64,000 nt of DNA from Neospora caninum Liverpool. Its lineage: Eukaryota > Apicomplexa > Conoidasida > Eucoccidiorida > Sarcocystidae. Each line of letters begins with the position of its first letter. The first letter of the stretch is position 1. The notes under the pieces were generated by a model. The model saw only the letters and a list, made by a program, of their open reading frames with translations, was not told the DNA's origin and ran no database searches. Both the position numbers and the translations under genes were made by a program. Of this stretch, positions 1 through 13,403 are shown in pieces. Location of the stretch: positions 148,920-212,919 of the forward strand of contig NC_018395.1 in NCBI RefSeq assembly GCF_000208865.1, in the 5' to 3' direction.

Positions 1-3000
1 CGACGCAAAACGGCAGGGAAATCCCTGCAGCTTCACACTTGTCCAGCAGCAGAGACAGCCGGCTGTCGGGGGTCTGCGCTTCGCTCCACTCGTGCACGTT
101 CACCGTCACAACCTGCAAACGGGAAGAAAGATCCGCAAGACAGGAGAAAAACAGTAAAAACAGCTGCGCTGGCGCGCACCACTGCCGAACCGCTTCTGCA
201 TTGCCCCCGTCAGTACGACAGCGAAACCTTCCTCGCCAGAGACCTAAGAAGGCCTTGCACTTTCTGCCGCTCTGCGGCCTGCGCCTTCCCGCCATCGCAT
301 CGGGTGCTGCACTCCTGCGCTCTTCAGACTTTGTCATTTCCCTTCGCCCGTCTCGGGTCGGACGTTAGGCGCCCCTCGAAGTTACCACGGAGAGACTGTT
401 CCACCAACCCGATTGGGCCGGTCATCATCAAAGACGTATATATATACATATATATGTATTATATCACCTAGACGTCATGTTTATCCTTAGAATCGGAATG
501 GTTTGTCTCCCCTTGCCCTCGCCAGCTGTTTGCGCAAGGGCTGCATTTTGTCCCCTCCACAAAGCGTACCTGCCATCCGCGGCGCTTGAGGGCTCGCAGC
601 CTCAAAAGGTTCACGCCGGTGTCGAAGTGCGTAGTTTGCCAGCTGGGCAGCGTCTTGAGGCCGTCATTCTCGCCGAGGACGAGCAGTCCAAATCGCTGCT
701 TTTCGCGGGGCTCCATGAACGTTCTGCGCCCCCAAGCTGTTTCGTCGGGCCGACGGCCATCCAGGAACTCGAGGTGGACACACTGGGGTGTCCTGGTTTT
801 GGCGGAGCACGCCAGCAACGCATCGTCTGTCTCTGAGAGTGAAGAGAAGGCACGGGGAACCGACGCGTCTCGGGCTCCAATCCACGGCGCCACAGTGTCT
901 CTGGCCTTCTCAGCTGAGCTCCGCGGTCGCGTGACGTCGTCCTCAGGGCTGCACGGCACAAACGCCCGACTCCGAATGCCTGCTGATAAAAGAAGGCCTG
1001 TAAAGAAGGAAAACACCCAGAGCAACGCAGGCAGGTGGAGGGACGGCAGCAAAACGCGCAGGCGAGGAGGGGGCGGCTGAACAATCGGGAAAAGGCGCAA
1101 CCCAGCTTCGCACGACGAAAAAACGAGCATAACCCACATCAACGAGTCGGTTGTCTCCCTCCCCTCTCTGGTACACTTCCTTGCTCCCTTCCTCTCGTTG
1201 CCCGTCTCCCGAGTTGTCCTGTTGTTCCTACGCTCTTCCCTCCACTATCCTCCGGCTTCCTTCTTCGTCTCACGACATTTTTTGGTTCCACTCTCTGTCG
1301 CGTGTCCCGCCCCGGCGCTCGCCTCTCCGTTTTTGCGCCTTCCCAAAGGCTCGTTGTTGTTCCTTTCTTTCCGCTACACGGTCGCCCCTCTCGTACCTTG
1401 CAGCTCCTGGACAATGGCCGAGATCGCTCGGTCCGCATCGACGCGGGGGTCGACTGCTGTGTTGGCCCAGGCCCTGACGAGAGGAAATTTCGACGACCGG
1501 CGAACTGCATGCGGCGCGTCCGCCAAGTACGTCGCTGCAATTTGATGCAGAAGGAAGAGAGGCTCGCGAATCTGAAAGATCGCAAGTCGGTCGTGTTGGC
1601 GGATGTCGTCGAGTGCATGCCATTCTTTGAACGAGGGCGGGGAAAAAGACTCAACGGGTTCTTCCTCTTCGTCTTGTCTTCCGGCCAGCTCGAGCGCGGC
1701 AGAGCTCGGCGCGTGGCCCACGCTGGACGCAGGCAGACTGGAGATAGGAGCCGTCGCTCTGGAGACACCCAGTCCAACGGAAGGCGACGCACTGCAGCCA
1801 CTAGCGGCGACCCGAACTTGACGGGACAGCGGATTGAAAAGCGAGACAAAAGACGCCAAATAACCGGTGGCAGGCAGATGTGAGAACCGGAACGCGTCCC
1901 AGGAATCCAAGGCCGGGGGCGGAACGTCGATACACCAGAACAACTTGTCCAAATAGCTCGTCACGTGCACCTGCTGAACATGCAGATTCGCCACTGCAGC
2001 GGACCAGAGCATCGCCAGCATGGTGGCGCGACCGTACTCGCCTCGGAATGCACTGAAAAACGCAAACCGGCCCAGAAAACACAACCCAGACAAGGACAAT
2101 CCAGATCAGCACACATTTCCCGCAAACCGTGCGTCAAAGTTAACGCGTGCACAGACTGCCACACGAGCAGTTGCAGGCACCGCCGTATTCCCTACCTCTT
2201 ACCACGTGAGGGTACAACACCCCTACCCGTGCCTGGACCCTCTTCTCCTCTATTTCTATTACCGCATATGCGGAGAATATATATAAATGAAAAAATACAA
2301 TATAGATATATATATAGATGTGTGTATATTTATGTGGTAGCGCATGTCCGCAAACACCTCCTTGAGGGACACGAGAATCTTCGAGTTTTGTTCGCTTACT
2401 TGCCGTGGACAAAAACTTTGGCGCTGTTGATGTCCCAGGCAGAGAGCGCCTCTGTGGCGAACTCCGGCCGAAGCGCGTTCGCATACGCCAAGGGGAAAAC
2501 GAGACTCAACGAGGAGTCGAGGCGCTTGAAGGAGGACCGGTCGCGAGACAACGAGGTGTCTATGCAGATCTGCAAACAGACGCAGGGAGAAACCGGGTGG
2601 AAACAGCAAAACTCAAACACACGCGTCGAAAAGCCCCACGCGCCTCTGCGCATGCAGGGGAAAGGAAAGAAAGTCCAGAGGGTCGAGACAGGCTCTAGAT
2701 CGCGAGGCAAGCGAGCGCGAGAGACAGCGTGAACCTCTCGCCAAGCACAGGCAATGGGCAAGGTCTGAGAATGGCGACAGCCAACCTCGCACGCGAAGAA
2801 AGTCGCTCGAGAGGAACCAGGCAACTTTAAGCTTGGTACCTATACCTGCAGGGATACGAGAACCATTTACATGTAAGTAGAAGATATGTGGAACTATTTC
2901 AACACATCCTACAAAAAGCCCCGCGCCTCGGGCTGAAGCGAGGGTGCACGGATTACCACTGCGAAGGTTTGCTACCACGAGAACCTTTGCATCAGCGACA

Positions 3001-5347
3001 ACACGCAGAAGAGACAGTGCATGAATCAAGGCGAAGATAAAAGACGAAGAGCTTCCGCCTGGGAAAAAACCCAGGAAAACGCGGAGACACAAGTACCCGT
3101 GACCACCACTGCGCTGCCAAGACAGCGTTGCGCCCATCCCGGTGTATTCCCTTCTAACTGTCTATCTTGGTCCGATCATCTCTCTCTCCCTCGGTGTCCG
3201 TGTCTCGTCCTGCTCTCGCTTCCCCCCCCTCCCCCCCCCCTCCGTTGTCTCTTTTCACCCACTCCTCCCTTCCCGCTCGCTTCGCGCGCCTGTTTCCTCT
3301 GGCCTTCCGCGCCTGCGCGTCTCGTCTCTTTTCCCTCGTCCGCCTTCGCGTTGTGGTGTTCCGTACTCGGGTAATCTCTGGGTCGTAGACTCGCATCAGC
3401 TGCAGGGGGAGGAGCAGACGCTGCGCATGGAAAGCTCCGAGCTTCTGTACCGTGTGGCTGATCTCCGTGAGGCCGTTCTGAACTTCGCAGTTGTTATCGT
3501 CGGCCATCTTCTCGCGGAGCGCCAAGGTCAGTTTCTTCGGGGTAAAGTTCGGCGAAGATGCGAAGCTAATCCAAATGAGGAACCAGAGCGCCTCCTTCCT
3601 CGCGAAAAGAATGCCTGGAAACGACATCGTAACAGGCGAGCCCCACTACCACGTCCAGAAACGACTCGGCAACGATATCTACAGAGAGAAGGATCCGTGG
3701 GACATGCAGATGCATGCGGAGAGAGAAACACCGCTTAACGAGATCGGGGTTAAATTAACCCAGAGGCAGCATCAGCATCTCCAATCTTCAAATGCAGTCA
3801 CGAAAGAAACAGATATATCCCGCAAGAACACAAACGCAAACGCGCTTGAATTCATGTGAAAACCAGGAGACTCGGAACGCAGGAGAGACCAGAGAGGCAC
3901 GGCTGCCGGGGAATCCCGTTTTCGAAAGATCAGGGAACTGCAAGGCCACGCCGACGGCGAGTCGACTACGGAGGAGCGCACGAGGCGCATGGTCAGGATC
4001 GGCTGCTCCGAGCTTCCTTTACCTTCGAGGGTTTTGCACACCGCCTCTTCCAGCAGGGGATACAAATGCGTGCGGAGACCGAAGGACGACAGGGAAGTGA
4101 TGATGTCGCCGAGAGTCAAGGCAGATGCAACTGTGGTGAAGATGTTGGGACGCGCTTGCTCGCGACGCGGCTCCTCGCCCCTTCCCTTGGCGACCCCGGC
4201 GGTCTCCGTCCGCGTCTCGTTTAGCATGCGCGCGCTCTCTTCAGCTTCGCGCTGGGCCTGCCGAATCGCGTATAAGTGCTGCAGCGTCTCCAGGCGCATG
4301 CAGAGCGCGCGGGAGAGCTCCCGGAACGCCCGCGGAGTCCGCGCCGTCCGGTTCCCAATCAGGCCAAGGATTCTGCGGAGACGCAAACGGAAGCGGCGAG
4401 AAACGGATGACGAGAGAAGGACAGGCACAACCCGAGAAAGCCAGGAAAACGCACACGAATCGGGTCCACAGCCGAATCGTGAAAGGATGCTCTGTGAACG
4501 CATCTCAAGGACGCGTGCAGAGACGAGTAATACATACATAAATATGTAAGTATAAAAAACTGTTTTACACACATAGCGCAGTATACTTCTACGTGTATAC
4601 GTGTGGGTAGGGAAGCAAAGCGTTTTGAGGTTAACTGTGCATGTGAACTTTCACAGCCGCTTAGTACTTGGGCGCATATGCCTTCCTCATTTCGTCAGCT
4701 GGCTGCTTGTGAACTGCCGCGTGGAACGAGCGAGGATGGAATGACAAGCCAACCCACACATCCACGACTAAATCCGTACGCACAAAAAGACACTTGAACG
4801 TATATACGCATATATATATATATATATATAGGGAGAGAGAGATCGACTGTCGATAGAGACACGTGGACACGCGAGAGGATGATTGTGTCCGTGAAGACAA
4901 GGAAGCGTTCTTTTCGCGTACAAGCCGGAAGCATTGACGTCAAGCTTAGGAACGAAGCGGCGCATGGCGACGGCGGTTTGGCTGACGAGGGCCCGGTAGG
5001 GGGCGAGCTCGAGATGGGGATCCAGCGTTCGGCAGAGGCTGATCATCGTCCGGAGAAACGCCGGGTCATCGTACGTGTCCACCTGAAATCACGCGCCGAA
5101 AAAAGAGAAAAATACACACCTCAAGCCTCCAGATCTCGCAAATCTGCCAATGTCTCTATACGCAAATACATACATAACAGATACACATACACTTCCATAC
5201 ATACATATATCCATGCATAGCCACATACACATACCCATATCTATATCTATCTAACTATATATATATATATATATATATACATCTAACTATATATATATAT
5301 ATATATATATACATCTAACTATATACATATATATATATATATACGTC

Positions 5348-5382
<35 letters not shown>

Positions 5383-8300
5383 GTATGCACAAATCCACGT
5401 GGGGTGGCCATTGACATTGGCTGCTTTAAGGTCAGGGCGTTTCTGGTGGTGTTTGGCTGTGCGTGTTTGCGGGGGCGTAGGAGAAATCAACCGTTTCCAC
5501 ATCCTGACGAATCGCAGCCCTTGGCTTCGCAGAGCCCAAGATGAGCTCCGAGGTCGTGGCCAGGCACTTTGCTGATTCTCTCAAATCGGCACCGATTTCT
5601 TCACTCGTCGCCATCACGCCTGTGTGCCGCTGGCGCTAAGGCCTCTCAACCCGCTGACTGGTGGAAACCGTTTTGCTTCTTCTCTTTCAAACAACTCTTA
5701 CGGCTGCGCTGAGCCGCGGAAGCGCCGCGTCGAAGAAGACGCGATGGGAGACGCTGGACCGGTGCATGGCTGCCGTCGCCAGGTAGAGCAGCGGATCACT
5801 GATTTTGTCGACGCAGGCAGTCACCTCGTTCGCGTGCTTATCTGATAGCAGACACATTGCGAAGATACACAGAGATCTGCAGAAAAATTTGCGCGTCTCG
5901 CGGCTCAACTCGAGACGACGCTCCCGACTCTGCTCCGGTTCGCGTGGTCCTGGCAGACGTGGTGCATCCGCAGCGGGCGGATTCGCGAAGGGAGAAAGCG
6001 CGAGAAGGCCCCGGGCGTTCCAGCGCACGCGTACCGGCGAAAGCCAGGAGAAAGCAAAGAGACACACTGGGGGGGGAGGGGGGGAGGGGCGGACACGCGA
6101 AATGCGCCGAAAGAAGAACGCGAAAGGAAGAGGTGTTTGGACTCCCTGCAGCATCTTGGCATTTGACGCTTGCAGAAACGGCTGCCTGCGCGAATGCCAA
6201 ACGCGCAAGCAACCTCAGCTCTCCAGGTCGCGGCGCCAGCGGCGGTCGGAGACACATAGAATAAGACCGCAGGAGACACTTTGTGGACCGCAGCGAGAGT
6301 TTAACCTGGAAACGGTGTGTCGCTCGCTTTCTGGCTGCAGCGGGGGGACGGCCAGTGTCGAGCCTCGAGGATGAGAACGCGTGCATGCTTTCCTTCGCGA
6401 AAAAAACTGCTTGCAAGGCCCTCTCGTGCGCTGGTTCGTGCGCAGCAGGAAGCCCCACGAGAGTGCCCCAAAGCCGGAGAGAGGCGCGCGGTCGTCACTC
6501 GCCACGGCTCAGCAGCCTTTGGCCCAGCTGGACCTTCAGCGTGGCGCACACTTGACCCTCACAGAACAAGGCGAGAAGAAAGACGCGCGGAGGGAGGGGA
6601 CAAAAAGAAGCAGGGCGGATTTCCTTCCCCAGCCGCGAGACTGAAGCGCCCGATGTGCCGGCACCGGCAGAACGGTGCGAGGCGAGACTCGACATGGGGC
6701 AGGCGAGGCAAATACGAACGAACCAAATGGAGAAAAGACGCGGAACCACGGAGAAAAGATGCGGAACAGAAGCGAAGATGCGAAGCGAACAGAGAGAGCA
6801 ACATGGCTTTCGTACCTATCAAGTGCTGAACAGCAAGGCCGTATCGGCCGCACTCGAAAAGAAAGAAGACGATATCATGCGGCCACAAATGCTTCGACTC
6901 GTCGCTGACGACATGAAGAAGTTTCTCGCTGTAGAGTCCCATGCGGCCGAACCCTCGGAGAATCTCGACTTGAAGGCACGTCGCCCATCGCGTTGGAGAA
7001 GGCCACCCTGTCGAATCCTCCGGCGACATCTGCGTTTCGTTCTCGTCTCCGCGTCTCGGCTCCTCTCGGCCTTCCTTATTTCCTGCGTCTCCCTGCTCGG
7101 GGAGGAGCTGACACTGCGCAGCAGGCGCCGTGGCCGGGGCCTCGTCTGGGAAGCTGTCCAAGACTTTCCCACCGTTTTCCTTTCTGGCTAAGCCTTCGCT
7201 CGAGGCACGCCGACCCGCGGGAGAAGCGAGGAACTCCTCACGAGCTGTACGTACTGCCTGTGCTACTCCTGGACACCGAGGCGCCACCCAGCACGTGAGC
7301 GAAGGTCCGGAACCTGGCGAAGAGGCAGCAGACGAAGAAAAGGACGTAGACGACGCAGGAGAGGAGAAAGAGGACGAAGAACGGGGAGAGGCACACGCCG
7401 GGGAAGGAAGATCCGGAGACGGAGAAGAGGCTGGGGAGGAAAGGAGCGCTCGTCGGACTTGCATTTCGACGTGGATCGCGCTGAAGACCGCAGGACACAC
7501 AGACACAGAGCCTCTGATTCGCCGGTTTTCTCACGTGAACGAGAGGGTGGTAGGAGCGAAGAGGGGGGGCATGCGATACAAACACACGAGCCGAAACACG
7601 CCCACGGCAAAAAGACCCCATCGGCAGGGGGGATCGAGCACGCCCGACATGCAGAGTCGAGACGCGCGCGAACGTCGCTGTCTTGTCTTTCTCCTTGTTC
7701 TCCCTTGGCCGTGGTGCTTTCTGCAGGAGCCTTTTTGTTTCCTGTCCTGGTTTCTCAGCCTCTCTCTCTGCTCTCTCTGCTCGGACCGACCGCCTACTTC
7801 ATAACGACAGGAGCGAAGTGAAGCAGCACCCGTCGCTGCGCCAAGTCGCAAAGAAGAAGAACAATGTTTTTCAGTTCCTCCAGCAGAGACACCGCGAGCA
7901 CCCAGTCGCGTCTCTCTCGGTCGGTCCCTCGAGCTGCGACTCCTGCATGGCCTCCACGCAGAGACGAAGCAGAGAGAGAAGAACCGGAAGCAACGGTGAC
8001 AGCAGCCGAGTCTCGCGAGGATGCCTCCGGTTGCGGGCACGTGGATTCGGGTCTTTCAGAGTCGTGCTCGCGCTGTCGCGTCGCCCGCAGCTCCTCAGAT
8101 GGGTGTGGAAAGTTGCCCCTGAATCTGTCGAAAACCTGAAGCGACTGCGAAGCCACCCGGCGCAGATGAGGAAGAAACACAAAGGTGAGGTACCGCTCAA
8201 AGTCCGTCATTTCTGGCGGGTGGCCCTCGCCGCGCTTGAGGTCGTGGAGCCCAACTAGCCACGCCCGAAGAATCCGGCGCCACCGGCTCGCGACGACTGC

Positions 8301-10115
8301 GAGGAGCCGCCGCTGGAACCGCAGATCCGCGAGGAACACGGACGCCAGTGTCTCGTGTGGATGCGGAGTGACCAAAACGATTTCAGACGAGAGAGAGAGC
8401 GAAGACGCACAGACACTGGCCGAGGCGCAGGACGCGGAAGTAGAAGGCCGAGGTTGGTTTCCCTGTCGCAGAAACGCCTCGGCGAATTGCAGCTTCCACA
8501 AAGCCGCCAGTTCGCCGTGGTTCCGGTGGTTCCCGCCTGTCTCCTTTTCCTGTTGCAGGAGAGCCTTTGTGATCTTTCCGAGAAAGGCCTCGAGCGAGGC
8601 ATTCGCGGCCATGTCTTCCAGATTCTTGAAGAGACGCGTTTCCCTCTCTTCCCGCAAGCTCCGTGCGCCCGCGCCGAGGCTCTTCTCTCCACTTTCGTCT
8701 CCCCTTATTTCTCGACGCGCTTCGACTTCGGCGCCGCCTCTGTCGACACCTTCGGTTGAGGCTCGCGTCTCCTCTGTCGTTTCTCTTCTCTCTTCTGACA
8801 CTTTATCTCTGCGTCCTTCGCAGCTACTTTCGGCCTTCATACACCCCGTAGGGCGGAACGGCCGAGCACCCTCGTCTTCGCCCCCGCTTTTTCGTTCTCT
8901 GCTTTCCGTCAGAGGATCCACAGAGGCTCGACGCATTGAGCATTCTGTCTCCTCGGCATGCCGAGAAGGCGGCTCCGATGGTGGCTTTCTTGTCTCCGTT
9001 TCCCTCTCGTCTTGGAGGCGAGCTGCGCTCAAGGCCGCAGGTGCACAAGAGAGCGAGATGCCGGATGGGGAGAGCAGAGAGACGTCAGGAAGAGCGAGGA
9101 GTTGCCTCAGCACTCCTCGACCTATTTCTTGTTTTATCTCCTCCTTTTTCCTCCGTTTTTCGAGCCGCCGCTGCCACGCCGGTGTAGCAGACAAATGCGC
9201 AGCTGGTGACGCCTCAGCATCGCTGGAGGCTGTGTGGAGACACGGAGACGAAGGGCGAGAAGAGAACGAAGTCAGCGCACCTGCAACAGCTGCAGCGGCT
9301 CCAAAGGAAGAAGTCGAAGACGACGCAGAGAGAGGAGAAGAAGGCGAAGAAGAAGGGGATTCGCGGGAGGAAGGAGTGGCGACGACCGCTCCGGCAGCTC
9401 CAAATGCTGAAGGAGACGAGGCAGAGAATGAAGACGGCGAGACAGGGATGTGAGAAGTTGGAGCGGAAACGGAGATACGGGGAGAGGAAGAAGCGAGACT
9501 CAGTGCGCCTGCTTCTCGCGCATGCAGCCGGCTCGTTGAAGAAAAGAGAAGACGATGACAAGCATTGGAAGGCCCATTCATTCCACTAGCGGCCTTGCTC
9601 CGGCGACAAAAACAAGGAGAGAAGGAAGACGAGAAGGAAGACGAGGACCAGGAAGCAACCGAGCGACAGAAAGAAGAGAGGGGAGACTGTAGACTGTGTT
9701 GGAGTTTTACCCCAGAATCAGGACACGAGAAGAAGGAAGATCTCGCCAAGGGAGCTCGGTGGCGCGTCGAAGAACAGAGATCGACGGAGGACGACGCAGG
9801 AGACAGCGGGCTTTCTTCTTTTCCCCTCCAGCGTCTCGAGGCGAGACGCGGTGAGGGAGAAAACGACGAGACAGCGAGAGAGAGACACGAAGAAGCGAGA
9901 GCTGACGCGCATGCACAGCATGGCGTGGCGGGGCGACCGGTGCGGAGACCAGAAGACGGCGAATCCAAGAGGCAAGAAGAGAAAGACACAGAACCCCTGG
10001 AGAGGCGCAGGGACGAACGGCGGTGTTTTTCCAGGAACGCCACCCGGACGTGTCTGCTTCGTTGAGGGCCACGACTGCATGCAGGCCGCTGCATGCTGAT
10101 GCGGCTTCCCTGCAT
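1..10115 (-). CDS. RAP-domain protein, probably organellar RNA-binding (3' end outside window)
   Basis: Exons in coding order: 7798-10115, 6816-7480, 5702-5841, 4922-5082, 4023-4372, 3367-3614, 2400-2569, 1397-2052, 570-979 and 1-112. All phases agree, giving at least 1743 residues, and no stop is reached at the left edge. The last two exons join as [17 protein letters not shown], the core of a RAP domain. Earlier exons hold short helical repeats like those that precede RAP domains (for example [20 protein letters not shown]). The first 772 residues form one exon that is rich in Ser, Arg and acidic runs. The extreme N-terminus ([16 protein letters not shown]) is basic and Ser-rich, as in a mitochondrial presequence. 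RAP proteins of apicomplexans generally act on mitochondrial or plastid RNA; that role is inferred from the family. The start is the first ATG of the open frame, and Met8 is an alternative. The exon 1 donor (AA|GTAGGC) is the least certain junction. Confidence 0.8.
5241..5386. repeat. compound (TA)n microsatellite in an intron
   Basis: Several blocks of alternating TA are separated by short ATCTAACTA or ACGTCTAC spacers. They sit inside the RAP gene intron between the exons at 5702-5841 and 4922-5082. Confidence 0.95.
6069..6089 (+). repeat. G-run cluster in a RAP-gene intron
   Basis: Three guanine runs (8, 7 and 4) are separated by single A residues on the plus strand, inside the 974-bp intron 5842-6815. 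The run could form a G-rich structure on the non-template strand. No function is claimed. Confidence 0.7.
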
Positions 10116-12119
10116 TTTTGACTCCGAAAAAAGAGCGGTAGGGCGAGTCTGTTTCGTTGCTCAGGGACAGTAGTCCCGAGATAGCCCGTGGAGCGTGGCA
10201 CACGAGCGAGGGAAGAAGCAGGCTGCAGCAGCGTCAGCAAGGGCGAGGAGGTAGGCGCGGGTTGCTTTGACGAAGTTGGAGACAGAACAGACGTTCTGTG
10301 AAGACGATCCTGTTTCTAAAGAGAGAGGTGATTCCTTCGAGGTTTTAAGCGAGCGAGTGCGGCGGGAGATGGAGCCTTTCTCCGATGCAAAATGTGGAAA
10401 ATCAGAGGCGAGGGAGAGTACAGAGAGAGGGGAGAGCAAACAACGAGGTGAGGAGGAAGGAACTGAACACATATTTTCGCTCGCGCGGGCGCGCTCTGCG
10501 CGGACAGGCTGAGGCAGCTAGAAGGACAGAAAGAGAAAAGAGGAAGGAGGAGGAGAGAAAAAGCGAGAGAAAGGGAAAAGAGGGGGAGAGGAAGGAAAAG
10601 AGAGAAACAGCGAGGAAGAGGCAAACGAGACTCAAAGGAGGAGAGAAAAGGAAGGACAGAGAAAAGGAAGGACAGGATAATTTGAGATTTTCAGGGTGGC
10701 CCCACAAAAAAAACCAGCTAGGTGAGAAGACAGCAGAAAAGAGAAAAGGCCCGAGGCATCCTTTGCCTTCGCCTCATCCGGGTGAACAGGGAAAGTGCGC
10801 CTAAGGGTTTATCTCCTTCAGTTTTTCCTTGGGTAAACGCTGTTTCTAAAAAAACGTTTGTTTCCCGAAAGGTCGTGGCCATGCATGCGCATGCAGAAAA
10901 AACGAGACAGGCAGCAGAAGACACGGGAGAAAGCAGAAGAGAGAAGAACACAAGCAGACGTACAAATACCACTATATGGAGGTATCGAGCCTCACTCCTT
11001 TTCCCTGTTCTTCCCTTCCTTCTTTTTCTCCGCCGGCATCCGAGAGGAGCAGTGAGATGAAATCGCGTCGCTGCCGCCAACCGGACGAAACGCGCAAACT
11101 TGACTCAGCATCTTTGCGAGAGAAAAACCCGAACAAAGCGTGTGCTCCTGCCTGTTTTTTCGCCTCTTCTGGGCGATTCTTGAAAAGAGGATACACACCA
11201 GGGTCTCTGGGAGAGAGAAAGCTGTCGCGCTGACGCAGGAAAGGAGACAAAGTGTCTTTTTGCCTCTGGAGAATTTCAGGCACCGAGGCAAACCGACCGC
11301 AACGCTGACCCTCGAAAGAGAGAATGACAAATGGTCCAAGCATTGTGTCTCTTTCTGTTAAGGAAAGCGACAAAGGGGAGCGCATGAGAGGGAGCTATCT
11401 GCAGCCGTGATTCTCTGGTGCACTTTGCAGCTCTCTCGTATTGCGTTCACCATTGTCCCAATTACCTCAGTCGTGTCAGGTTTGAGCTTCTATCCCGCCC
11501 AATCTAAAAAGTTATGGCTATTTGTTTGATGAGCGGGGTGGTTACGTGAGTCACGCTCTATGCAATCAGTGAAGAATCTCTTGATATCCATATAGGGGGG
11601 AGGGGAGGCACGAATAGCGCACAACGTTTTGGGGTCGGCACACGAAGGCTGTGAGTCCTTTGTTTACAGCTCGTGGCGTTACTTTTTCAGGGTCAAGTGC
11701 GGCTATATTCAGTCGTTCGAGTTCACACCGGTTTCAGATGGTATGACATTTAGCAGTGCGCCTCTGAAAGTCCAAACGTCGATTGCTCGCGCGCCCTTTT
11801 TAGAGTCTCCGCATTTGAGAGAGAGAAGGGGAATGAGGCAACTCGTGAAAAAAAGAAAAGAAAGCAGAGAAACGCAGAGCTGCTCACAACACGTGCTAAA
11901 GCACACCTGGCGTTTTCTCTCAGCCTCCTGAACAGGCGTCTCGACCAAAGGAATGTGCACCACACACAGACAGATCTATACACGTATATCAGGAGACACA
12001 GATACACAGAGATCAATACACACAAATAAAATATGTAGTTACAGATAGGTAGAGGTAGATATACGGTCACCGAGATGCATACAGAAAGGCATACGTACAT
12101 GTATATACATATATATATG

Positions 12120-12166
<47 letters not shown>

Positions 12167-13403
12167 ACATAGGGATCCGTATATGTCGGCATGCGTACAT
12201 AGAGTGGGCTTCCCACCGTAAACATCGTTTTCAGATGATGAGGCAAACGAATGAGGAATATCATTCTCTGTTCTCAGCAAGGCCTTGGATTTAAATTGAA
12301 CCTTTGCCCTCCTCGGCAACTGTTTGTGTAAGCAGGTTGTTTCTTCATGCACCGCACAAAAATCTCTCTCCTGATGAAAAGAGGGAGAGCAGACAGCATC
12401 CGTCGCTCGACGCAGGGATATTCTGAGCGGTTTGAGTTTGTGGCATCTGAAAAAGGCAAGTTGCGGGAGTTGGTTGTGACATCCGCGCATTTACTCGGAA
12501 GCAAAAACGGAGACACTCTATGCCCGCAGTTCCTCGCCTGTGCCCGTAAGGCGTTCTTGCCGATGGTCACACAAGCCTGCAACCGGCGCACGCTTCCGCA
12601 GCACCTGGCCATCCCTGTAGCCAAACACGGTGACCCTTAGGTGTCGGCTTATATTCTGAGAACCGCCCTGTTCTTGGCTCAGATGCCTGTTTAAGCCTGT
12701 GGTCAGTTTGTTTGGAAAACTGGCCGTTTTTCGTGTTTCTCGCGGGTTCTGTAGGGTGGCGCTTCCTCTCGGTTTGCGCCTCATCGTGAAGGAAATCTGC
12801 CCCGTTTTCTAAGGATTGAAAAGTGTGTCGCTACAGAAAACGACCTGAACCCAGGGGAGTTCAGTCACCGGGCGCCATCGGAGGAGTCAAGGTCGAGTGC
12901 TGCCTACAGGGATTTAGGTTTGAAAGCTGAGAACGTTTTGCTTCTTACACGACCCACGCACGCGATCCGTGTACCGTTAAAGTGACAAGTCTGAGTTGAA
13001 GATCCGAGCTACGCGAATCGAGGACTGGTTCTTCCTCGAATTCGACACAGTCTCTTCATCCTTCTTCAACTCCTCTCTGTTCTGTCCCTCTCCTTCGCAC
13101 TCTGGGGCTTCAGCACCTGTGCGCTTGTTTTTTTCCCCTCAGTCGCCCGCAAGCGTTGCCTTTCCCTCCCGCTCTTCCACTCTCTCCCTTGTCTCCTAGA
13201 CCTCGCCTCGCTCTTCTCCGCACTTTCCACACACGTGCATGCAGTTGCACACACACGGACATCTCCCTTGACCGGCTCTTCTTCCTGTCTTTTTGTCGGG
13301 TATGCGCAGGGGCCTGCAGCAGTGTCTGTACACTGACCAATTTTCTCCCTTCAGGTGAACCTTTCTCTCGAAAGGCGTCTTCTCTGCTCCTGGCAGATTT
13401 CGC
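10116..13403. other. spacer between RAP gene (5' side) and HEAT-repeat gene (3' side)
   Basis: No coding exon is recognisable on either strand. Open frames here are short, lack family similarity and have no matching splice phases. The stretch should hold the 5' leader and promoter of the RAP gene and the 3' UTR of the HEAT-repeat gene. Purine-rich DNA occupies about 10500-10690, TGCATGC motifs lie near 10880, and a (TA)n run lies at 12124-12164. Confidence 0.6.
12124..12164. repeat. (TA)n microsatellite
   Basis: About 20 TA units in an uninterrupted run, in intergenic DNA. Confidence 0.95.

Noticed and set aside
5432..5617. Minus-strand open frame that could be an extra RAP exon
   Set aside because: Exon 5702-5841 joins directly to 4922-5082 in phase with a good repeat sequence, and this frame lacks a suitable donor.
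8185..9453. Plus-strand open frame of 422 codons
   Set aside because: It lies opposite the first RAP exon, which continues in phase into a recognised domain. The plus frame has no family features.
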